A stretch of 64,000 bases of DNA from Stratiolaelaps scimitus (taxonomy: Eukaryota; Arthropoda; Arachnida; Mesostigmata; Laelapidae). The translations under genes were made by a program, and so were the position numbers. Under the pieces are notes generated by a model. That model was given only the letters and a program-made list of their open reading frames with translations, had not been told where the DNA came from and did no database searches. Shown here piece by piece: positions 48,774 through 60,800 of this stretch. The stretch covers positions 1,736,001-1,800,000 of the forward strand of contig JABWDB010000030.1 in assembly GCA_019614645.1 (NCBI GenBank). The letters are read 5' to 3'. How positions within the stretch are numbered: position 1 is the stretch's first letter; the number at the start of each line of letters is the position of its first letter.

Positions 48774-48829
48774 ATGAATCGTATACGACCCTATTACGAA
48801 GTTTGTTGGAGTCCTAAAGACACCTCAAA
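48774..48829 (+). CDS. MIOS: MIOS exon 1
   Basis: Eighteen codons from the ATG (MNRIRPYYEVCWSPKDTS) plus two bases, then donor AA|GTGAGT. The WSP motif lines up with the WAP near residue 10 of vertebrate MIOS, and the phase fits exon 2 exactly. Confidence 0.75.
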
Positions 48830-51800
48830 GTGAGTTATTGCGCATTGTTTATAATTTCAATTTCAGTCACATTTATCTGTCTCAGCTCTCTCTATATAGA
48901 AAATCCGCTCGTGTGTAAAAAAATTATATGGCTGATATAAAAAGCTGAGCCGAGTATCAGTGTAATCCAGTGTAATTTATCACAACTAGACGACACAGCA
49001 TTTCTCCAGCCAAAAGCATAATTTAGAAGCATGTCTCGTATACTGGAAAAAATATTGGTCTATTGTTTTTTTTTGTTTTTATTAAAAAGGTTACAGTACT
49101 TCAAAGAACGAAATGAAATGAAATTAATTTAGATAGACATAGTTTATTTATTCTAGGTCGGATATTGACTATGATTGTGCCTCTTAAAATAAACAATATT
49201 TAGATTGACAGATACGTCTAAATTTGCGCAAACACCCTTAGCAGAGATAACGTAGCATGGTTATAAGTATAGTTTTTCTGCGATTGGCAGCTCAATGAAA
49301 AGTAGTATTACGGCGTTTTGAAACATTACATTGTGCTACGGCCCTAGGGGGCGTATAAGGCTGTCTGTTGCAAACACTGGAAGTCTATTAACTTACATCA
49401 AATACAATCTCGGTGTAAACCGACATAACGGACGGTATCTGCCTATGTACAGGCAACTGATGGAATATGAAATCCAACTGACAGAGAAGCTTACGCGATT
49501 AAGTATTTTCGGTTACATCAAATTAATCATAAGGAAATTGTGTTTTTGATCGTTTGTCTATGTACAGATTTCTGACGGCAAACTGTGAGGAGATTCGTTT
49601 GTATGAAGTAGTAAATTTATCTCCCGACGGAAAAGTTGTACTCGGAGCTTCACGTTTGTCTGAAAGCACCGCGGCAAAGCTTATCTGGAAAACACCCGAC
49701 ATTAAAGGAATTCGTTGTATCGACTGGAACCCTAAGCCCTTACACAAAGGTTGGTATAATTAAAGAGTTTTTGGTCAACGTTTTTTTAACTAATTTAAAT
49801 GTAGTGCATACTAGTAGTCAACGCACGCTCTCTTTCACACCTCGACATCGACTTTAGAAAATTTGGTATCATTTGAGAATAATGGACCTTAGTTTGTCGT
49901 GATTGAGGAAGATGTTTGTAATTTCAAAATAAACTATCTCTCGTCACCATCGAAAGTCTACTGTTGTTATCTCCTTCGTAGCCATAAGTAAATAAATATC
50001 ACCACGCGCATTCTAGGAATCATCATTCTGTAGTTGTATACAGTAGTGTTTAATTATCTCCAAAGGATACCGCAAGACCGACACCTGGGCCAGAATAATG
50101 CATTCTCTGGAGGCCACATTAATAATTACGTATGTATAATAGACTATATTTTCTCAATGGGTTTAATTTTCTGTACAGGTACCCTTCTTGCTGTGGGTTG
50201 TGAAAATGGTGAAGTCGTACTATCGGGATATGGAACAGACGACCTCTCTGTAAGAGGACTCGTCCTCAATGCCAAATCAAGCAGCCACCAGGTATCGTTT
50301 CGCATCTCTACCTTTGGCACTTTGGTTGCAAGAGCTTACGCTCAAGCGCCGCATATTTCCGGACAGGTTGATCAGAAACAATAGATGTATTTGAAAGCAC
50401 CACTTTCTCTGCTTATTTAAATTTAAATGGTAATACAACATTGTTGAGAGTCTAGTCTATGGCTTTTAAAATAAACTAAATAATTTTTCTGGTGCTTGTG
50501 GAAGCAATAACTCCCACCAAGCATAATTTTTGCTTTCGTTCTTTTATGATCTCGGTCAAAATCGAGGAGCCCAAATCGATTTCAAATTTATTTTCAAGAT
50601 TTTTGATACCCAGGTAGCGTTCGGAAACGTCTCTTCTTTTATTTTTTTTTTCTAGCTGACCCTCAGCTGTTCCCCTATCTGACAGGCCTCAGCTCTTAAC
50701 CTATGGTATTACTATGAGGACCTGTCGGGGCCACCTTTGCTTATTATCTTCCTTACTCGTACCTGAAAAGAATCTTCAGATAAAGAAAGATGATAAAGAA
50801 CTCCAAAGATTCTCCGCGTCTGACAGGATTTGAACCCAACACTACACGGAAACGTCTCTTCTTGCCTATTCAGAAAGGGCGTATAAAGCTAATGCTAGGT
50901 CTTTATATTGTAATGGCTATCAATGCTTTGGCAAAACGGTTAATCGAGTTGTCATCGGAAACCTCATTTCGTCTGGCCAGTTTCACCGCGACAATTTTCT
51001 TGATATCCAACATTTGTGAATATTCGTGAAGCCTGACACTCCTATAGGAGAAAGGTTTTTCATTTTTAAGCTTGCTTCGAGCACCTACAATGTTTCTGAT
51101 CGAGATCATAAACTTCTAATACAAAGGCGCTAATTGTCATTTCGATATTTGATACGAAGTATATTTACTCCCTCAAGTGCTTATTAATTCTGCTTCAGTA
51201 GATCAATTGAATAGCGATATCTTGCGCTATCTCTACAATTATTATTACTATTACTGATAATATAATAATAAAAAACGAGACAACCTGTATGCGCTGGCGA
51301 GTTCCGACATTCCCTTCGTAGTCGAATATACTTCACAAGTAGGTGAGGTTTAGACCAAGATGCGCTTGAGCTCAATTTTCATAAAACCCATCCTCATATT
51401 TCTATCAGCAATATTTGATAGCTTCATATAAATATTCTCTTTGAAATCTCAATGTAAACAGGACACATGATACATTTGCAATCGCAACTGAGCTTCCCTC
51501 GAGGCCTTGAACGAAAATTTGTGTGGGTTGATTCTTCAACAATCGAACACATAAAATCTTCTCGGGGATTTCGACAAATATGTGTTAGACACAAATCTAA
51601 GATTATTGTGCCCGGGCCACATGCTAGGTCTTCTACAATTATAGAATTATATGTAAAACGTTCATAACTCCTCGTTTACCAATATAGTATTTTCTTCATA
51701 TTTAAATAAATTTGGCTTGCGACGCAAAGAACGCCGTCTAAACGGTTACGCAGTGTTTCACTCGTACGCAAGTGTGATGTCTCTGACCACTTAAACTATC

Positions 51801-54800
51801 TCATATGGCTCGAGAAAGGAAATCATTTGAAAAGTGGCTACGATATTATTCCTTGTTGAACGTGTGAATAAATCTGTTGCGGATCTTTACTTGAAACTGG
51901 CAATTCTGTTTTCACATTTTATTAAAAATGTAGATTCATTGGAATGGCTTGAAGATTTTTTCGAATGTAAGACATTTAATACTATGAACAGGCATAACAC
52001 GACAGATACCAAACCACGGGTTTCTGGCTTGGGGGGCCAGCGCTCACATTGCCAAGTTATCGTTCCATACTCTAGTATTTGAGTATATAATAGTAGCGTT
52101 AAAGATGCACCAGGTTATTATCACAGCTTCAACTGCTTTGGCAATTCAAGTACAATTAGCTTAACAATATCGTTAGTCTAATTGGGAACGTAATAAACGC
52201 CGTTCAGTCATTGGCGTTCGAACACATTTACGTGGCTGAATATTATGAACATAATGCAATGGGTGTTTATTTGTTCATGTTTTCTGACTTTCTGTTGTCG
52301 TTTAGGTGCGTCCTTGCAACGATGTCCGGTGGCATCCTCGTGACCTTAAATTGGCCTGCGCCTTCGAAAGAAGTCGCGGCGAGTGTGCCGTACAGGTATT
52401 CGATGTGGAACAACTTCAGCGAGTTGACAGCGCTACCACCGATGATTCCACAAGCTGGTAATTTGTAACTCTTAATACACATAAGCACGCTAATATTAAT
52501 AATTATCATCATTATGGAAATTGTTGTCACTACCCAGTGACAAATATTATAATAAAAATATCATTCGCAACACATAGGGCATAGTCATTATTAGTCCGCT
52601 CATTGATTTTGATGCTCGTATTACTTAAGTGGTGCGGTCTGTAAATTCTGTGCTCGGAATTGCCGCTTTCCGAGGCTTTGTTGTTAAAAATGTTGATTTC
52701 AGCGTTACACATATTACAGCTATCTACACATATTACCCAGGCACAACTATCAGCCCTAAATTTATCAACAAATTAAAGCAATCAAAAAAGCAACCGCGAG
52801 TCATGGAGTCTCTGGCGACTCCAGACCTGGCATTCGCTCTGAAATGAAAACTATTTTGCACCCTTTCTGAAGCATCTATTTGTGTCATCTCATACGGCCT
52901 CAACACAACAGAGCAATACAACACCTTGGGCATAATTAGACTAGGTTTACAGGCGTAGAAAAACAATGCGACATGCGTATTATAGAATAATTAATTGGAT
53001 ATTGAATATAGGATTTATGAGTACAAATATAAGGTATTGGTGAGATTATTGGATGAAAATAACAACTTACGAGGGTAGAGGGTAGCTTTAGAATGTATTT
53101 TGAATGAGAGAGCAGTGCAATGCCCTGGGCTAAGCGTCCATGATTAGCTCTCCAAAGAAATGTTTTTTCAGGACCAATTGAAATTGGGAGGAGGACGTTG
53201 CAATGTTGATAGACATTGACTGTACCGTAGATGACTATAGAGAAGAGTGTGGGACCTTGGAGGCTTCCCTGGGGACACCTAAGATAATTTGTTTACTCGA
53301 AGCGAGCAGGCTTGACATGGCGACGCGCTGACCGCGATTTGATATGAAAGACTATACAAGATTTGCAGCATATTCGGAGAAACTATGGGCACGGTGTTTC
53401 TTCAAGTGAATAGCCGGGCTGCCAGAATCGCAAGCCTTACGCAAGTCGAGTAGGACTGCAAACGAGTGCTGACCGGAGCAATTTTCAATTGATTTGAGGT
53501 GAGGATGTTGTGTTTTGACAAGAAATGATCACCTGATCGAGGAGAACTCTTTCGACGGTTTTTCTTATGGGGGAAGATACCGCGATTCGTTCTAATTTAC
53601 GTTTGGTGAATACAACCTCATTTCTGACACGGATATAGGCGGAGCGCAGTCTTGGGCAACCTTACCCAACTCGTATGACTACTATCCCTTCTGACAAGCT
53701 GCATTAAAAACTCAGGAGAACCCCAAGGCTGATTGGCATGAGAATGCCCTCGTCAGGGCATACACCGAGTATACTTGTTAATTGTAGGCAGAGGCTTGGA
53801 CGCTAAGAGATCCGAAGCGGAAAGGCCAGTTGAGATTTCTGAAGTGATTACGGATCCTAGGCCAATTATAGGAAGTTCCATTGCTGGTGTAGTTTGGAGT
53901 AGCGCGGTGCTGATCACTGAATTTAGTGTACATTATTCCAGATTTATAAGCGACACAGCTGATAAGTTGGTCCAGATTAATACGGATAATCTTCGCTGGC
54001 ATCGACTCAATGCGATTAAAAATTCGGCTAGAGGGCAAGAAGGTTGACAGTAAACAACATCAACTAAGATGTTGGGTTCGTTCACATCGATGAGTTCAGT
54101 CCAAACATTTTCGGAGAACTTGCTTGAAGCTGAAGCACCCGCAAGGTTTAGGTCGAGGCGTGGTGAATAATTTAGGACACAAGACTTCTCTGTTTTCTGT
54201 GATAGCTTTATCGAGCTTCGTTTAGGGGGTCCGTCTTATGAAGCAATGCGACGTGCAAATTCGTGGGCGTTAAATATTGGCTGAGAATCAGCCCGAAAAA
54301 CATATCAGACAAGAGCGTGTCTTCGGTTTCACCCTCGGTGACCGGAATGCTAGAGATGATAACGTTATTTCGCTGATTATCCTGATCGAGCTCGAGAACG
54401 GATTGCTCAACCTTCGAAAGTGCCAGGAGGGCCAAGTGAACCCTGCCGAATCCCCTTACAAGGGCACACACAGTGTGAGTTACTTGGTGAGGCGTTGAGT
54501 TCTGCGAGAAACAGATGTTTGTTGCTGAATTTGGCTGAGTAGAAGAGTAACAAAGGATAGATCGGTAGGAGATGGGATGTGTGAGGGGAGCTGCTTGTCA
54601 GTTAAGATATTGGACTTCGAGAGGTCCAGATGGAATTTTCGTTAACAGCTGGCATGGACGTTGTTCCGACTGTCGAGTTGCAATGCGTTTCTGCATTTGA
54701 CACACGCCCATTCAGGAGTGTTATCACGGTATAGCGTTAGGTTCTTAGGGACAATGCCTGAGTATTTCAAGTGGTAGAACATTTTGCAACCGGCACAAAG

Positions 54801-57800
54801 GATGAACTCTTCATTTATGGGACCGGCACACTTCCCACACTGTGGGATCGAGACGATGTTGTTGATAAACATGGGCCTTCAAGAATATACTAAGTAGTAC
54901 AGGGGAGTGGACAGATGCGATGGCTAGATGAAAGGAGATCTTTTGGGGCGCAGCAAACAGCTGGGTACGGCAGAACAGCTGGTTGTTAAGTTGGTAACAC
55001 GATCGGCGCACAACGTACAACAAATTCACAGTATCGTGTGGCACAGAGTAGAAGTTTGAAAATACAGAGGTCAGCAGGTGGCTGGGCCGGTCTTGACTTC
55101 GTACAACTTCAACGAAGGCAAAGATGAGATTTTGTACTCGAAAGATCGCGTGTAGCGGGTTCCGAAAGTAATGCAGCACAAATGACGAGACACAAATTTA
55201 GGGACCGGTGCTAACACTCAAATAGTACAGAAATCGCCAGGCGTCAAGCATGTACATTGTCGCAGGGCACAGCAAGCTATAACCATGGGGACATGAGGCT
55301 TTTTATGGAACACAATGGTGGTCATTCATACGCTTCTATAGTGAACAGCTGACTATCGACTGATCAGCTGACTTTTCATGCCAATAGGTGATCTGCATAA
55401 TGCTGCTGACAACCAGTATGCTTCATAAGTTAGCCAAATGGCAAATGGTTAATAATTTAGACAATCAGTGCATACGAGGTCGCGCGCACTGAGCGCATAA
55501 ATAATGTCTAGACCTGACGAGCGGCTCGCCGGCTAAGGCTACACCTTATCAGACAGACAAGGAATTTAATTGTGTAACGTATCCAAATTGTTCGCTTTTT
55601 ACATTAGTCGCTTCTTCATCAAATGTCAACAAGTAACCAGTTGGCTGACTCCTGTTCACTGTGCGGGTTTTCGATATAAATGCTCTCAACTATTTCATCA
55701 TTCTTCTTTCTCTTTTAGCAAGCCGCTGGTTCAGTTCGCTCATCAAGAAGCATCGCAGTCGGTCTGTTTTGCTCCGGCAGAATCGAATTATCCTTCGGCA
55801 GTTGTCTGTAGTACCTCAGGAAGGAAATTGCGTGTCTTCGACCTACGAGAAGGTTCCACAGCTGCGGCGGTCACAACCGTTTCAGGAAACACATCTGCGG
55901 TGTACGCGCTCACCTTTGACCCATACAACCCTAATAGGCTAGCCTCCGTCGGAACGGTATGCCCATGTACAACAGCCTGATATCTCTGGCGCTTCTCTTC
56001 TTTGTGTTATATTTATTTTTTTATTCTATATAATTATTGTTAGTCAACCAGTTTTCTGATTAAAATGCACGCTTCCTCGACTGTATATGTTTCGGCTGTA
56101 CAGAAAAGACAAAAAGATAACCTGCTCTTCTAATTTCTAAAAATACAATTCCCTAGTTTCCCACAATATTTGTCTTCCTCCATAAGATTAACCAGGATTG
56201 CTGATTTTATTATGGCAGTTGGTGTTATGTTTATCCATTCATCGATATAGGGATGCATTTTCGCTCTCTCAGCTATGAATGTCTACCTAATTCGCTGTTT
56301 AGTTCAACATCCGTCCAATGTATGTTCCTACAAAAAGTTGATCTCGCCTCATAGTAATCCATAATTTTTTTTCTGTTTCTACTTCTCACTCACAATTATA
56401 TTTGTACTAATGAAATTAATACAACACGATTGACTGACTGGCACACTTCGAGTAGGTCATCAACCAATGGCATAGTGAAGCAGTAGTCTTAGTGTTATTA
56501 TACAACTGTGCAGCCTCGATTGTAATTATGTATATGTAATCCAAAAAATTGAATATTACTGGGAATAATTTTATGAATGGTGAGGCACAGAGACGACGGT
56601 GCGCGATCATTTTGGGTCTTTCTGAGGTATTGTACAACGATATAATTCATTAACGATATTTGTGTACAATTGTATTTTTTTGTAGGACTCGATGTGCATC
56701 TGGGACTTACGGAACCTGACCCAACCTATGATAACCGTTCGGGATCCCGCGGCACAGGGGATTTCCAAATTGCGCTGGTGCCCTAATCGATCGAATCAGC
56801 TGACCGCTATTCGGCATGACTGCAGTCAGTTAACTTTGTTCACGGTGCGCGACATGATGCAGCATCCTGACTCTGGGCGGGAACTCCATGCCACCACAAT
56901 AACTGTTGAACAGCAACATACAGGAACGCCAACCGGGTCCATCCATAGCGAGCGACAACAACAACAAGGACACCATCACCAACAACATGATCACACTGTT
57001 ATTCGACAACTGCAACGTATACCTAACCATAAGCTTACACTAGATAGATGACAATGGGTATAATCTGATGACGAACGCCACAAGGAATCTTTATTGTACA
57101 GCATTTACTTCAATTTCTTAGCTCCGTTTAACCTTTCCTCTATCAAAGAGGAAGATTGAACTACGCGTTTTCCCCTCTCTTAAACTACTCCACATAAGGC
57201 CATAACATACATGTTGCATGTATGTTAATCAGCATGGAGCTACAATTGAACATTGACGTTCATATCGTACCCCCAGGTACCATAGCGCATTTTCGAAGCT
57301 AGATATCAAAGTGGGTTTGTTATCCTCCATCTTTTGTCATTTTCTTGAACGGGCTGTGACGTGTCAATGTGCAGTGGTATAATTGACACCTCTAAACTAA
57401 CAAAAGAAACCGAACAGTTGTCTACCGTTTTGATTCATCTGAATCTTTTGTATTATTTTAGCTCCTTCGGCTAACTGAACTGTCATAATCAAAATAGACT
57501 TTAGATGATGTTTATCTTAATTAGTCATTGAAACAATTTCTCTTGATGCTGGTTTATATATTTGTCCTCTTGTTCTTTTTCACATGTGGAATCTGGGAAA
57601 CTTTGCCTTATTTCAGCGCGAGGTCAACTGAAGCTACGTTCGTTCTCATGGCACCCTGAGGCGGAGAATCGTATGCTAATCTATGACGGCGATGACGAAA
57701 TCACCGATTATACAATAATCGATCAGATCACGCTTAACTGGGCTCCATCTTCCGAGATTATCTGGACGCACGGAAAACGGCTAGTACATCGTTTGCATGA

Positions 57801-60800
57801 GCGCGATGCACTGTACACTGAAATAGACCCATTGGCAGCCCGTGTACGCCGACGCGCTCTGAAAGGCTTTGGATGTGTTAAAAATGTAAGTCATTACCAT
57901 AAGCATTTTTAGGATTCCTCTAATTTCGAGCTGGATCATGTTTCCCACTTAAACTGGTACCTAGATCTGTGACAACTACTTGGAAAGGAAAATATTGAGA
58001 CTTGATTAAGCTAACAACTCACAACGCAAGTTCAACGCATTTTAATTGTTTACTAGACAAAATGTGGTAGTACGGTAATCGACCCCGCGCGAAAATTATC
58101 GATGGTACTAAATCTATGTATATTCTTGTTTGTCTTAAATAGTCACCTTAATGTCTGTGTTAACGTAACTCTTTTCTTTATATTTTGTTAATTCGTAAGT
58201 TCTGAGTAGTTATTAATGAGATTTGTCTGAATAACCACTAAGGAGATTTCCTCTGAATTCTGCCCTCGTAGATTCGAATTCCATTCCCTTAGCCTAAGTA
58301 AGATTTTCAATAATAGTCGGTCTGTTTCAAGTAAGTTTTCTGGAATCAAAATTTTTCGAGGCATTTAAGTGAATTTCGAAGAATCAGCACGCATCGAGAA
58401 TAATGTTATTATGATTATAATATACATCAAAATTATTCCTAGCATTTTGCTAGGTGATAGCACTAAACGACTTTATTAGCACGTATCCGGAATGAGTAGT
58501 ATTATGAGAAGTTGTACATCACATCAATAAATGACACGGACATTTGGTTTCGTCGTCGTTCCTTGTCCATTCTGTTGTTCCTTGTTCTTCACTTAGGCGA
58601 CAAACATCTGTTTGGATGCCTCGCTGGTAGAAGACGAGCGATCACTGCTCAGTCTTCATCACTGGCTTAAGCAGTTGGAAGCGTTAGGAGGCGAGGACAA
58701 CGGTCGATCATTAGTAGGCATGTTTCATCTGCTCGAAAACATTCAGGGTACGTTCTCTCTCTGTCTCTCTCTCTCTCTCGCGTTCGTTATTCACATTGTT
58801 ACAAATGACAACAAATACTGTATCATCGATTAGACGCCCTCGCAGTAGCTTGAATGGCCAAGTCTCCGGTTGTAAAAAGCCGGAGGTTGTAACTTCGAGC
58901 CCCGTGAAGTGATATGTCGCTTTGAATAAACGGCTCATATATCTTGTATAGTATAATCACCTGTTGCCACACAGCGTGCAAGAAACTCTCACCAGTTGTG
59001 TGTACCAGCATGGGCTCGAACAAACTAATTATTATTCATGGCTAATTGCATATTATTACATTTTTATTAATTATTAGTATCGCTCGCTGGTAAATGAAAC
59101 ATGTATAAAACATAAATCATATACACGTTGTATGATACATATATGATATGTGCATAAAGTATGTATGTTGGAGTCACGTAATATGGCGATTATCTAAAAA
59201 CACTACCCAAAGATGGTACTGCTGAACAAGATATCTGTCTAACACGCTCTCCCGCATTTGAACACACGCAGGTGTCGTAGGGTGTATGGTAACCTACTGT
59301 CCTACATAGAACATAATGAAACCCATAGATTGCAAAGCGGATTCATCCAGAAGTGCTGTTTTTATCTAGTTAGGCCCTTCCATGCCTCGAGAAAAAGGGC
59401 GGAGCAGCCGCGGGAGGCCAAGTTCGGTCAGAGTGAAGCTAGTGGTGGGCAATACTCTCTGGATGAGATCCCTTACAGATGTAAGGGAATACGTTAGAGA
59501 TATTGGTCCTACAACAACGGTCGTTATCAGAGACGTTGACCCATTATTTTTGCCGAGAGGACTCTAGAGCATACTGAGATAGGCCCTTGAACTGTCAGAG
59601 GGTATCAAAATCAAGACTGAGAATCCCAGACCAAGAATGACCGGAAGCGGTGTTACCGTCCATGCCGGCCAAGCTGGCTTCCAATAAGCTACGGCTGGGA
59701 AAACCCACTTGTAGCCCGTACGAGTGGATACAATTACAGGCTTGTTTTAACTGTCAGCAACTCGGACACCATGCAAAGGACTGGAAAGGGGCAAAGGTGG
59801 CTGTAGTAGGTCCTACAGATGCGGCGCGATTCGGCACATTACCTGAGAATGTGGCGCTGACACACCAATTGTTATGTGTGCGAAACATATGGGCACTAAG
59901 CAAGCTCCATGGCCTGCTCAGCGCATCTCAAGGCAGTTAACGAAATATGAAAGGAGCGTAAAATAGCCTCGGCTTTAAAAGTAGAGACTGAATAAAAACG
60001 ACTTCTTCGGGGATAGGAAGCAAGAGAAGAAAGATGCAAAAAAGTCGACAACAAACGCGGAAGAGTTTATCACGCCGGCAGTTGCAAAACAAATAATTGT
60101 TAGAGCTCCTGCAGCTTACCGTATTGGGATACCGATGACGTGTTCAGTGAGGCACTACAGAGGTTAAGCATTGACCTATGCCTGCTGAGTGAGCCAAATG
60201 TAGCCAAAGCCAGGGGTTCAGCTGGATGGAAGGTGGGCGAAAAGGTTGGTACGGCAGTACGGTGATCAGGGCTGGACCGCATGCTAGCAATCAGAGGAAC
60301 TCAAGACTGAGTCTAAGCGACTCCGATGCACTCAATGCACGAAGTAAAGCGGCTAAGTGGAAGGAACTGGTAGAGGGGGTGGAGAGAGAGACAAGTTTGG
60401 TTAGATATTCACGAGCAAGCCAAAGAGTAGGGCGGTAATATCAGAAGTGATTGAGAAGGCCAGTTACAGATCAGCTCCAGGCAAGGCCCCGGGAATGGAG
60501 TTCCTCCTTTACTCATGAAGCTGCTGATCAAAAGGTCGCCGGAGCTCTTCAATGGCCTCATAAACAGACTCTTTAGAGAAGGTCGATTCCCTAGGACATG
60601 GGAAGAGAAGAATTTTGTCGTGATATCCAACCCGGGAAACAAGACTGGCCCATCAGCCGTTCGTCCCATCTGCATGCTCAACGGGGCGGTCAAAGTCATA
60701 GAAAACGTTATCATTACAATGCGGTTTTCGGAAAGGAAAATCTATCCTCGCGGTGATCAGAGTGAGTCCTTGAGAAAGGCTCTGGAGGAAAGGGACATCG

